This document shows positions 47,216 to 56,999 of a stretch of 64,000 nucleotides of DNA, piece after piece. The DNA is from Anastatus disparis. Taxonomy: Eukaryota; Arthropoda; Insecta; Hymenoptera; Eupelmidae. Position numbers and translations under genes: made by a program. Location of the stretch: assembly GCA_017163975.1 (NCBI GenBank), contig JAFFSR010000021.1, positions 1,354,501 to 1,418,500 on the forward strand, written 5' to 3'. The notes under the pieces are model-generated. The model saw nothing but the letters and a program-made list of their open reading frames with translations, ran no database searches and had not been told where the DNA came from. Numbering within the stretch: position 1 is the stretch's first letter; each line of letters starts with the position of its first letter.

Positions 47216-47516
47216 ACGACATAAATAATTTAAATAAAAGAATATTGAAATTACTTAACTGCGAATCGACAACTTATTATAGCATAGATTATGCTACTCA
47301 TAAAGGAGTCGATCAAAGTGATGATAATATCGAATTGAATTATCCAATAGAAACTCTTAATAAAATAAAAGAAGGTTTACCACCACACATATTGGAATTA
47401 AAAGTTAATGCTATAGTTATATTTATAAGAAATTTAAGTATTACCGAAGGTTTATGTAATGGAACAAGATTAAAAATTATAAAATTATATAAATATAATC
47501 TTGAAGCTGAAATCAT
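47203..47516 (+). pseudogene. Helitron-type helicase, fragment upstream of the BEL insertion
   Basis: Recognisable from about 47212 (KRILKLLNCESTTYYSID), with GLPPHILELKVNAIVIFIRN and GLCNGTRLKI, the same blocks as in the Helitron helicase at 28.5-29.6 kb. The N-terminal Walker A and B parts are absent upstream. The frame is cut at the BEL target site ATCAT (47512-47516) and continues in the same phase at 54823 once the insertion is discounted. Confidence 0.88.
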
Positions 47517-48157
47517 TGTGTTGTGTTCGTGTGAATACTTTTTCTGCCTTGGACGTACCAAGAAGAAACTCACACACTTCCGTGTAAATTAATGACAGGA
47601 AGCCAATATTGAAATATAAAAAGCGTTTATTTAAAGATATACAAAATGTTTTGATTGTTTAGGGTAGTGCGTATGCGTCTTGCTCGTTTGACGCTCGATT
47701 GAGAACTAACTACAAAATCAGTTTTCGAAGTACAAATAAAATAAGATAGGCGTTACTTATTTTTACAAATACATTAAATAAGTAAGGTCATTGGTTGATT
47801 CATTTTAAATAGTGGGAATGTTTATTACATAGGTTAGAATCAGGAGCTAAAGGTTGAAAAACAATTTTTAGTAAAATTATAAGAGCTAATCCTTAATTGC
47901 GGTATGCTTGTAAAAACCGGGACGATAATCTGGGATAGCTATAAAGGAAATATGTTTATTGCGATGCAAGCTTGGTATAGAATATGAACTGGATATATTA
48001 TTTTACAATGCTATTTGTTAAATATCCTAGTTTTAAGATTTGTACGTATGAATTGATAAATATTACAATAAAAATAAAGGAAAAACCCGTACGTGCTTTT
48101 AAAGAAAAATAAGTATTTTAGACAATATGTTTTAATATTTTAGTCTAAGTCTCAACA
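47517..48157 (-). repeat. BEL LTR (3' LTR in element orientation)
   Basis: 641 bp, beginning TGTGTTGTGTTCGTGTGAAT on the plus strand and ending CTCAACA. Confidence 0.96.
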
Positions 48158-48170
48158 TACCGCCCCCCTT
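48158..48170 (-). other. Polypurine tract of the BEL element
   Basis: On the minus strand AAGGGGGGCGGTA directly precedes the 3' LTR start TGTTGAGACT. Confidence 0.85.
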
Positions 48171-48391
48171 GAACGGTCACGTTCAAAAGAAAAAAGGTTT
48201 ATCAAAATTGTTCGCTTAACATAAATATAGAATTTACGCTTGAATTTGTTTACGATATAAATTATATAAATGATTAAGATACATGTAGTAATTATAATTC
48301 TATTCTAAAAGGTTAAAGGTAAAATGATTTTGAAGCTAAGAAAGAGATGAAAAATATAAGAGTCTGAAAATATATATGATTAGTTATAATT
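48171..48391 (-). other. 3' untranslated interior of the BEL element
   Basis: About 220 bp between the polyprotein stop and the polypurine tract; no frame. Confidence 0.6.
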
Positions 48392-51300
48392 TTAATCTTC
48401 TTGTTGTATTGGAAGAGGCGAAAGCTTCTTGATGCTGCGCTTGTAACTGCCTGATGATGTCTTCACTGTTACAACTCGAAGAATTCCATCTTGGCCTGGA
48501 TGAATGTCAATCACACGTCCAAGTTTCCAATGAATTGATGGTGTGTTGTCTTCATGCATGATGACGATTGTATTTAATTTTATATTCTTGAGAGAATTCG
48601 TGTGCCATTTTGCGCGTACAGTTTGTTCATGTAGATATTCTCTTTTCCATCTTTTCCAAAAATGCTGCCTTAATTGTTGAGCATGTTGCCATGATGACAA
48701 GCGACCAGATGGTATATCGCAGTAATCGTTTTCTGGTATATTTGTTAAAGAGTCACCAATAAGGAAATGGAAAGGAGTAAGAGCTAGAAGATCGTTAGGA
48801 TCAGATGATAAAGGACACAAAGGTCGAGAATTAAGGATTGCCTCAATTTCGGTAATAAGAGTATGAAGCACCTCATAAGTAAGTAAGGTGTCGCCTACTA
48901 CACGAAGCATATGTCGTTTAAATGATTTTACAGCAGCTTCCCACAGTCCGCCGAAGTGGGGCGAGCGAGGTGGTATAAAGTGCCATTTAATGTTATCGCT
49001 TGCTAAATTACGCTCTATATCGCTTTTAGACGTTAATAAAAATTCGTTTAATCGATCTAATTCGTGTTTTACTCCTACAAAATTTTTCGCATTATCAGAA
49101 TACATATCCGATGGTTTGCCTCTGCGTGAAACAAATCTTTTTAAGCAAGCTAGAAATGCTTCAGACGTAAGGTCTTCTACTATTTCTATATGCACGGCTT
49201 TCGTTGCGAAGCATACAAATATAGCAATGTAAACCTTTAGTTTATTTCGATTTCTATGCCGCTTTTCTTTTATGAAAAATGGGCCGCAAAAATCTACCCC
49301 TGATTGTAGAAAAGGTCTTTTATAAGTTATACGACTCTTTGGTAGATCACCCATTGTGTAATTAAGTATATCTGGTTGCGCACGAAAACATTTTATGCAT
49401 TTATTTATCACGTTTTTTACTACATTTCGGCCGTTAACGATCCAAAAATTCTGTCGTATGGCGCTAAGCGTTGCTTGTGCACCAGCATGTAATAACTTAT
49501 TGTGCTCATGATTTATTATTAAGTTTGTTACGTGATGTCGAGCAGGTAAAAGCATTGGATGTTTTTGAGAATAGGGCAGCTCGGAGAGTTTAAGTCGACC
49601 GCCTACACGTAGAATACCTTCAGAGTCGAGAAAAGGACTTAAAGGCAGTAACCTACTGCTTACGATTTTATTACTCTTGAGAAGTTTTAAATCTACCGAA
49701 AATGCATTTTGTTGTATGATGAATATTATCCTTCGAGTTGCTGTTTGTAATTCGTTACCCGATAGGTTTTTTGATATATTCAAATTTTCGATTTTGTTTA
49801 TGCGCTTAAAATTGCAATTATTTATAAAACGCAGACAGTAAGTGGTTATGCGTATTAATTTCGTAAATGATGAGTATTTTGTATAAAAGTGTTGTTCGTC
49901 ATCGGCATTTTGTTGAGTCAATAAGCATTTTATTGGGTTAGTTAACCGCATTTCAGGTATAGAAATCTTTTCTAATTGCTTTATTGGCCAATCTTTCTCT
50001 GGTAGCTTGAGCCAAGTAGGACCGTTTGACCATAGATTGTTGTTTTTGCAAAACTCTGCGGGAACAGCACCGCGTGATAATACATCAGAAGGATTGTCTT
50101 CTGATCGCACATGAAACCATTCATGGGGAGATTTTAAATTCTGTATCTCGGCAACACGATTAGCCACAAAAGTTTTTAAGGTATTGGGTGGAGTTTTGAT
50201 CCAATGTAAAACTATCGTCGAATCAGTCCAGAGAATTATTCTATTGATGCGTGTGTTATATAAAGCTTGATTTGCAGTTTTAATGAGGTTTATGAGTAAA
50301 GTTGCTGCGCACAATTCCAGTCGTGGTATTGTAACAGGCTTTAGTGGAGCGACACGCGATTTGGAACAAAGCAGGCTTGTGTGAATATTACCCTTTTTAT
50401 CGAATGTTCTGATATATAAACATGCCCCATAAGCACGTTCGCTCGCGTCGCAGAATCCATGTATCTGCAGATTTGTATAATCATTTAGTACTACCTTTCT
50501 TGTGAATTTTATACTCTCAAGCAAAGGAAGCTGAGAATGAAAATCACGCCAAAGCGTTTGCAATTCGATTGGTACTGATTCGTCCCAATCTAGCTGTAGT
50601 TGCCATAATTTTTGCATTATTAACTTGGCTTGTACAATCACAGGCCCTAGTAATCCGAGAGGGTCGAATAAACGAGCTATTTGCGAGAGGATAGTCCGTT
50701 TTGTAATTTTATGTGATATTTCATCTGTATTTACGGTATAGAGTATTTGATCTTGCCTTGCGTTCCAGCATATACCCAATGTTTTCACTGTTTCGTCGAC
50801 GTCCAAGCATATATGAGCATCGGTTGTTTGTTTGTCTAAATGTTTTATAAGCTTAGGCTCATTGGATGCCCACTTTCGAAGGTTTAATCCTCCTGCCTTT
50901 GTAATGTTAATTAATTCGATTACTAATTTTTGCGCTTCACTTATTGTACGTGTTCCAGTTAATAGGTCATCCACATAAAAATCCTTTTGTAAGACTTGAG
51001 CTGCAAGCGGATAATTACTCGATTCGTCGATTGCAAGTTGCTTTAATGCACGCGTAGCTAAAAAAGATGCAGCAGCAGTTCCATATGTCACAGTATTTAA
51101 AGTATAGGCCTTGATTGCGTCTGAATTCGAATTTCTCCAGAGAATTTTTTGATAAATTCTATCTTCTGAAGCAACATTGATCTGACGGTACATCTTTTCA
51201 ATGTCCGCTGTTAATACATATGGATGTATGCGAAAGCGCAAAGTAATTAAGATTAGGTCATCTTGCGTTTTCGGGCCAACCATAAGAGTGTCGTTTAAAG

Positions 51301-53590
51301 ATATGCCTGAGCTGCTTTTTGCTGAGCCATCAAAGACTACGCGAGTTTTCGTTGTTAAACTAAATTGTTTAAATACCGCATGATGAGGCAGGTAGAAGCC
51401 TTCATCGGTTTTTATGGGACATTCGGTCATATGTCCAAGTAATGAATATTCCTTTAAAAATTCATGATACTGTTCCTTATGTTCGGGTTTTTTGTCTAAC
51501 GATCTTTCAAGATATATTAATCGTTTAAATGCGCTATTGTAAGATTCTCCTAGTTGTTCCCTTTTATCGTTAAAAGGAAGCTTTACCGTGTAAGTACCTG
51601 TATTTTTATTGCGCTCGACATTTTTCACAAAGTGAGCCTCACAGGCCTGCTCTTCCATGGATAATTGCTTTTCGTTCGGGCCTTCTTCGATCTCCCAAAA
51701 CTTGGCAATTTCCTTGTCTAGTAAATTCATTGAGAAATTACAACTCGATTGCTTGGGCGCAGGTATACCACCGAGCTTACCTGCTACAACCCACCCTAAA
51801 AGTGTTTTCTGTAGTATAGCAGTAGGAGGAGCTACTTCTATCTGTCCTACACATAAGAGCTTGAAAAATATTTCCGAACCGATAATTAAGTCTATTTGAC
51901 TAGGTTTATAAAATTCAGGATCTGCTAATGTTATATTGGATGGAATATTAAAAGATTTTCTAGTTAATTGTATAGAAGGTAAACGATCTGATATTTGAGG
52001 TAAAAGTAAAAATGTTAATTCCGTTGCATATCGGTTGACGCGTGATTTTAATTGTATTCTTACAGATTTAGATATTGTTGTAGACATTTGATTTATCCCT
52101 ACCACTGGGATATCAATAGAATTTCGCTTTGCTTTAAGTTTATCAGCTACTCGTTCCGTTAAGAAGTTCGATTGAGCACCTGAATCGAGTAATGCTCGAC
52201 ACGCGTGAGGATTGCCCTCATTATCAATTAAATGCACTATTGCTGTTGAAAGAAGCACTTGAGACGGAGCAGCGGCACTCATACCTGCAAAAGATGTCGA
52301 TTCCTTGTCTTGATGTAAAAGAGTATGATGCGCCTTGCCGCATTTTTTACATTTGCTCGCCTTGCAAGCTTCTACTGAATGGTTAGTTCTTAAACAGTTT
52401 ACGCATAGATTAGCGTTTTGAATTATTTCCATGCGTTCTTTTAAATTAGCATTCACGATTTTTTCACACGCTTGTGTATAGTGGGAGCCTTTGCATAAAT
52501 TACAAAAGGCTGGTCTCGTTTGTAAGTTATAAGATTGTTGACTCAGTTTGCTAGTACGATTTTGATTGCTTTCACGATTGTTTGTATTATTACGTAATGT
52601 GTAACGCGAGGCTGTATTTGATGCGTGGCTTTCGTTTTTATTGCTTTTTTCCGCTTTTGCGTTATCGGCTATTATTTTTTTTCTATTATGTAAAAATTCT
52701 AGAATATCGTCCATTTTCGGAGTAATTTTATTTTGCGTGAATTCATACCATTTTATCCGCGTTTGTTCGTCGAGTTTTGAGACAATGGCATAGATCGGAA
52801 AAGATTCTAAAAAGGGCTTGTTTAATGCTTCTAAGGCTCTATAGTTTTTCGTTGCTTCATCTAAAATGTTACCTATAGATTCTTCGGTAGCCCTAGAGCA
52901 TTGAGGCAGTTCAAAAAATGATCTAATTCGTTTAGTTATAAGAGCCTTGGGATCATAATAATCTTTTTCTAATATGTTCCATGCTACGGCGTAATTGATT
53001 TCTGTGATTTCTAATGATTCTATTTTTGAAGCTGCTTTTCCCGTCAAGCACGTTCTCAGATACATTAGCTTTTGTGCGTCGCGGAACGCGGTGTTATCAT
53101 GCACCGATGTGCGAAAAGATGCAGCGAATGTTGTCCAGTCTTCATTCGTTGCACCACTGAATTTAGGAAGATGCAATGGCGGTAATTTAATCGCGGGGTT
53201 TACTGTATTTTCGGTGCTCGTATTTTCTCGCGGCAACACCATTGAATTTAATAAGTTACCCTGTTTTTCTCGTAATATTGTTTCTGCTTTACTGGTAGAT
53301 TCGTAATAAGTTTCGAAATACTCGTCGCGCACTGCTAACTGTGAATTCGGTTCTTTACTGTCTAAAAATTCAAGAGATGTTTGTATTTTATTAAATAATT
53401 TAAAATCATTATTTATATCTTCGGTACGCTTGCTTAATTGAATGAGGTCCGGTTCTTCCTCTTTCTCTAAATATATTTTGTAGCGATTTAAATTATTTAA
53501 GAGACCGGTACGTTCAGATACTAGTTTAGAAATGCGTTTTTTAGCTTGAGCGCTAGATAAGTCTGCGTCATCGACGTCTATATGTGACAT
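48392..53590 (-). CDS. BEL/Pao Gag-Pol polyprotein, intact
   Basis: A single 1732-codon frame. Order of parts: N-terminal coiled coil; DUF1759 Gag domain (about 130-290, PPLHLPKFSGATNEDW); zinc knuckles (about 360-430, CNLCKGSHYTQAC and CKKCGKAHHTLLH); aspartic protease (about 468, ALLDSGAQSNFL); RT with VLTADIEKMYRQI and the catalytic FYVDDLLTG (about 873); RNase H with GFCDASERAYGACLY; H2C2 zinc module (HAGAQATLSAIR..C..C); integrase with D (SGVDFCGPF region), D (YSDNAKNF) and E (GLWEAAVKSF); and a C-terminal DUF5641 (GQDGILRVVTVKT). All catalytic landmarks I looked for are present. The start at 53590 is the first Met after the leader. Proteins act in cytoplasmic particles that make and integrate cDNA. 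Full-length for the family. Confidence 0.96.
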   Translation of the reverse strand: MSHIDVDDADLSSAQAKKRISKLVSERTGLLNNLNRYKIYLEKEEEPDLIQLSKRTEDINNDFKLFNKIQTSLEFLDSKEPNSQLAVRDEYFETYYESTSKAETILREKQGNLLNSMVLPRENTSTENTVNPAIKLPPLHLPKFSGATNEDWTTFAASFRTSVHDNTAFRDAQKLMYLRTCLTGKAASKIESLEITEINYAVAWNILEKDYYDPKALITKRIRSFFELPQCSRATEESIGNILDEATKNYRALEALNKPFLESFPIYAIVSKLDEQTRIKWYEFTQNKITPKMDDILEFLHNRKKIIADNAKAEKSNKNESHASNTASRYTLRNNTNNRESNQNRTSKLSQQSYNLQTRPAFCNLCKGSHYTQACEKIVNANLKERMEIIQNANLCVNCLRTNHSVEACKASKCKKCGKAHHTLLHQDKESTSFAGMSAAAPSQVLLSTAIVHLIDNEGNPHACRALLDSGAQSNFLTERVADKLKAKRNSIDIPVVGINQMSTTISKSVRIQLKSRVNRYATELTFLLLPQISDRLPSIQLTRKSFNIPSNITLADPEFYKPSQIDLIIGSEIFFKLLCVGQIEVAPPTAILQKTLLGWVVAGKLGGIPAPKQSSCNFSMNLLDKEIAKFWEIEEGPNEKQLSMEEQACEAHFVKNVERNKNTGTYTVKLPFNDKREQLGESYNSAFKRLIYLERSLDKKPEHKEQYHEFLKEYSLLGHMTECPIKTDEGFYLPHHAVFKQFSLTTKTRVVFDGSAKSSSGISLNDTLMVGPKTQDDLILITLRFRIHPYVLTADIEKMYRQINVASEDRIYQKILWRNSNSDAIKAYTLNTVTYGTAAASFLATRALKQLAIDESSNYPLAAQVLQKDFYVDDLLTGTRTISEAQKLVIELINITKAGGLNLRKWASNEPKLIKHLDKQTTDAHICLDVDETVKTLGICWNARQDQILYTVNTDEISHKITKRTILSQIARLFDPLGLLGPVIVQAKLIMQKLWQLQLDWDESVPIELQTLWRDFHSQLPLLESIKFTRKVVLNDYTNLQIHGFCDASERAYGACLYIRTFDKKGNIHTSLLCSKSRVAPLKPVTIPRLELCAATLLINLIKTANQALYNTRINRIILWTDSTIVLHWIKTPPNTLKTFVANRVAEIQNLKSPHEWFHVRSEDNPSDVLSRGAVPAEFCKNNNLWSNGPTWLKLPEKDWPIKQLEKISIPEMRLTNPIKCLLTQQNADDEQHFYTKYSSFTKLIRITTYCLRFINNCNFKRINKIENLNISKNLSGNELQTATRRIIFIIQQNAFSVDLKLLKSNKIVSSRLLPLSPFLDSEGILRVGGRLKLSELPYSQKHPMLLPARHHVTNLIINHEHNKLLHAGAQATLSAIRQNFWIVNGRNVVKNVINKCIKCFRAQPDILNYTMGDLPKSRITYKRPFLQSGVDFCGPFFIKEKRHRNRNKLKVYIAIFVCFATKAVHIEIVEDLTSEAFLACLKRFVSRRGKPSDMYSDNAKNFVGVKHELDRLNEFLLTSKSDIERNLASDNIKWHFIPPRSPHFGGLWEAAVKSFKRHMLRVVGDTLLTYEVLHTLITEIEAILNSRPLCPLSSDPNDLLALTPFHFLIGDSLTNIPENDYCDIPSGRLSSWQHAQQLRQHFWKRWKREYLHEQTVRAKWHTNSLKNIKLNTIVIMHEDNTPSIHWKLGRVIDIHPGQDGILRVVTVKTSSGSYKRSIKKLSPLPIQQED

Positions 53591-54155
53591 GTTTACGTAG
53601 TTTAATTTACCGATTTGAGGTTACAGGAAAAAAGGGAATAAAATAGAGTGGTGACTCAAAAAACAAATAACTTACGATTGATGATGTTATTTGAATACGT
53701 AGACTGCAGTTTATAAGCTTGATGTTGTTGGATAAATGCTTCTAGTATGATGTTGAAATGCTGATTAGTTTTCCTTTTGTTTCTTCAATTTTAGGCACTC
53801 GTCACTTACACCAGATTTTGTTTAATATGATTTGTGTATTATAGATTTTTAGCTTTATTATTAAGATCGATTTAAGTTTGCTTTTATGATTTTTGACGTA
53901 TTTGCTTGTATATGCGCACTACACTGATTTGATTAAATTTTGAATTATTTATGCAGACCGCTCTGCTTTATCGAGAGCTATAGTCTGGCTTGTTATTTGA
54001 AGTTTTTTGTATAACGTTTAAGTTGTATAGTTGCAGAACGTGCCGCTTCTTGGACGCGTATCTGGCTGTTTGAATTTGAAGATCGCGTTGCTTCACTTTG
54101 AACGCGTATCTAATTGTTTACGATTGCGGACTGCGTCGCTTATTTTGAACGCGAT
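53591..54155 (-). other. 5' leader of the BEL element
   Basis: About 565 bp between the primer site and the polyprotein start, without a frame. Short imperfect direct repeats around GAACGCG occur near 54100-54155. Confidence 0.6.
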
Positions 54156-54173
54156 ATCCGGCTCGAAGGACCA
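54156..54173 (-). other. Primer-binding site, tRNA-Tyr
   Basis: On the minus strand TGGTCCTTCGAGCCGGAT lies three bases after the 5' LTR. It is complementary to the 3' end of eukaryotic tRNA-Tyr (acceptor strand with CCTTCGA at its 5' end). Confidence 0.8.
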
Positions 54174-54176
54174 AAA

Positions 54177-54817
54177 TGTGTTGTGTTCGTGTGAATACTT
54201 TTTCTGCCTTGGACGTACCAAGAAGAAACTCACACACTTCCGTGTAAATTAATGACAGGAAGCCAATATTGAAATATAAAAAGCGTTTATTTAAATATAT
54301 ACAAAATGTTTTGATTGTTTAGGGTAGTGCGTATGCGTCTTGCTCGTTTGACGCTCGATTGAGAACTAACTACAAAATCAGTTTTCGAAGTACAAATAAA
54401 ATAAGATAGGCGTTACTTATTTTTACAAATACATTAAATAAGTAAGGTCATTGGTTGATTCATTTTAAATAGTGGGAATGTTTATTACATAGGTTAGAAT
54501 CAGGAGCTAAAGGTTGAAAAACAATTTTTAGTAAAATTATAAGAGCTAATCCTTAATTGCGGTATGCTTGTAAAAACCGGGACGATAATCTGGGATAGCT
54601 ATAAAGGAAATATGTTTATTGCGATGCAAGCTTGGTATAGAATATGAACTGGATATATTATTTTACAATGCTATTTGTTAAATATCCTAGTTTTAAGATT
54701 TGTACGTATGAATTGATAAATATTACAATAAAAATAAAGGAAAAACCCGTACGTGCTTTTAAAGAAAAATAAGTATTTTAGACAATATGTTTTAATATTT
54801 TAGTCTAAGTCTCAACA
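54177..54817 (-). repeat. BEL LTR (5' LTR in element orientation)
   Basis: 641 bp, essentially identical to 47517-48157. Confidence 0.96.
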
Positions 54818-54822
54818 ATCAT

Positions 54823-55138
54823 TACTGGAGAAAAAATTGGAAATAAAGTTTTTATTCCAAGAATAACATTAAATACTGGTGAATCATCGTCTTTACCCTT
54901 TATACTTTATAGTAAACAATTTCCTGTAACATTAGCTTTTGCTATGACTATTAACAAATCTCAAGGTCAAAGTTTTGATGAAATTGGATTATTTATTAAA
55001 AGACCTTTATTTTCGCATGGACAGCTTTACGTTGCACTGTCGAGATGTAAAAATCCTGACAAAATATACATACAAAATGAATCTGAAAATAAATATGAAA
55101 TATTAAATATTGTTTGGAAAGAAATTTTTAATTGTTAA
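54823..55138 (+). pseudogene. Helitron-type helicase, C-terminal fragment
   Basis: Continues the frame interrupted at 47516: KVFIPRITLNTG, FAMTINKSQGQSFDEIG (motif V) and SHGQLYVALSRCKNP (motif VI), ending at a TAA at 55136-55138. The motif set matches PIF1-type helicases of Helitrons. No lesion other than the BEL insertion is seen in the recognisable part, so the gene may have been open until that recent event, although its N-terminal half is not in place. Confidence 0.9.
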
Positions 55139-55238
55139 TTAAATTTAAAAATATTGTAAAAATAAATACAGTTTATAAGAAAATAAACATAAAATGAATT
55201 ATTAATTAATATAAAATAAATTTATATATTAGATAAAC

Positions 55239-55364
55239 ATGGAAAACAATGAACAATTGAATGCTGATAATAACGCAAATTGGCAAATTATGGAATGGGA
55301 TCCAATTAATAATATGTATATTGAACCCGTATCTAACGAAGAATTAGAAGAATTGTCCAACTAA
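55239..55364 (+). pseudogene. Small acidic ORF, 5' part
   Basis: 41 codons starting MENNEQLNADNN, Asn/Glu-rich, 100 bases after the helicase stop. Composition and strand match the frame at 56553-56846, and a LINE fragment lies between them, so both may be halves of one gene. No family recognised. Confidence 0.5.
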
Positions 55365-56548
55365 AATGCTGAAATTAATGAATATTACGAGCCTTGGTGT
55401 TGTGCTTGACGCTAAGTTGTCTTGGAAGCCATATATTAATATGGTGACTAAAAAATTTAATAGGATAATGTATAGTTTACGGTTCTTTCGTCGGTATACC
55501 ACTGAGGCCCTGCGTAAACAACTCGCAGCCGCCTTGCTATTTCCGCACCTCGACTACTGCTCAGTAGTTCTGCTTGATGCTTCGCAGGGGTTGAGAAGAC
55601 AATTACAAAGACTACAAAATTCATGTGTGAGATATGTATTAGGCGTAGGATTGGGCGATCATATCTCTCCTCATAGAGCTGCGCTTGGTTGGCTGCGTAC
55701 TGATTCAAGGAGACAGTATTTTATGGCTGTACTTATGTACAAAATCGTGCGCATGAATACTCTCGAGTATCTAGTGAGTCTCTTCACTAGATATGTACCT
55801 AGGGTAGCCACTAGGGGAGAGATCAAGGACTTCGCGGTGCCCTTCATGCGTACTGAGACTAGAAGAAATTCCTTTCAAGTTCAAGGTGCGCATTTTTGGA
55901 ACTCCCTGCCTGCTTATATAAAAAATCTTCCATCGCTCGGCAGGTTTAAGTCGGCTTTGAGGACGTACTTACTCGACCATGAGTGAAATTAATTTTAAGT
56001 ATTTTAATTTTTGTGTTAATTTATTTTTTTTTGTCCTATGTATAGATTTAAGGTGTAAATGTATTTATTAGCGTGAATGATGGATGAATGTATGCGGAAA
56101 GTATGAGTGGTTCTGTTTTTATTAGAAGTCATGACATCTTCGGTATTGTTTTTAAATGTAATTATTATTTTATTTTTTAATTATTTACTATTATTTTGTT
56201 ATTGTATTGTTCAACTGTATTTTTTAGTATTGTCCAATTTTATTTTTATTGATGTCATGACAGTGATTCCTCTTTTAAATTATGTATTTTAATTCAATGA
56301 CTGATAGATATTTAAGACTGTTTTTTATTGTAATTTATGTTTTCTGCGTGTATTTAGAATAGTCTGTGATATCACTTTTACATGGTGACTTACTGATACA
56401 GTATTATATATTAATTTTAATAATTGACTGTGATATCTTATCTTATTATGTGCAATACTTTTTATAGAATTATTACTTACTATTTCATGTATTACACGCC
56501 TTTTTGTACTCTTATTACAAAATAAATAAATATTTATCTATCTATCTC
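55365..56548 (+). mobile_element. 5'-truncated non-LTR retrotransposon (LINE)
   Basis: Contains the C-terminal part of a jockey/CR1-group RT protein and an AT-rich 3' region that ends in AAATAAATAAATA and a short TATC repeat (56521-56547). Truncation of the 5' part is typical of incomplete target-primed reverse transcription. The exact left boundary and target duplication were not found. Confidence 0.8.
55366..55986 (+). pseudogene. LINE RT, C-terminal domain
   Basis: Residues include SLGVVLDAKLSWKPYI, LLFPHLDYCSVVLL, LQRLQNSCVRYVLGV and HFWNSLPAYIKNLPSLGRF, the conserved segment after the RT thumb in jockey/CR1-type LINEs. The catalytic FADD region and endonuclease are missing (5' truncation). 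The frame itself is open for 206 codons to its natural stop, which suggests a fairly recent insertion. Confidence 0.88.
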
Positions 56549-56552
56549 ATAT

Positions 56553-56846
56553 AAAGGAATAGAATATCTTCAAGAAGTAGAAGATGAAGAAAATTATTAT
56601 CAATATGTAAAAGAACAAAAATTATCTGAGTGGTCTGAATTAATACAAAAATTTGATATGAAATATTATATACATTATTATAAAGAATGGAAAGATGTTC
56701 CTGAATGTTTTCAATTTCAGGTTCAAGAAATTTTTCAATATCTAATAAATGATGTCGAATTCGACATAGAAAGTATTAAAAATGATGAAAATTATTATGA
56801 AACTTTATTAATATTAAGTAATATAATCTATGAATTATATTTTTAA
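56553..56846 (+). pseudogene. Small acidic ORF, 3' part
   Basis: A frame of about 97 codons rich in Glu, Asp and Tyr (IEYLQEVEDEENYYQYV, then WSELIQKFDMKYYIHYY), ending at TAA 56844-56846. No domain recognised. It probably follows from 55239-55364 across the LINE. Confidence 0.5.
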
Positions 56847-56999
56847 AATGATAATTATTTATATACACCTTTAAAATGTTTCAAAAAATAAAAATCAAAA
56901 TATTTATATGTAATAACAATAATAATTTTTCATATTTTGTTAATGACAATATATTTTATTTTTATAAATTTATAAATTTTTTTCAACGATAGTTTAAAA

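Larger units (their letters stand above)
47517..54817 (-). mobile_element. BEL/Pao LTR retrotransposon, apparently complete and young
   Basis: 7301 bp with 641-bp LTRs (47517-48157, 54177-54817) that differ at about one base, near 47638/54298. The LTRs start TG and end CA, and ATCAT lies on both sides (47512-47516, 54818-54822), the 5-bp duplication usual for BEL/Pao. Primer site, polypurine tract and one unbroken gag-pol frame on the minus strand are present. It interrupts a Helitron helicase gene in phase. Nothing in the sequence rules out activity. Confidence 0.96.
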
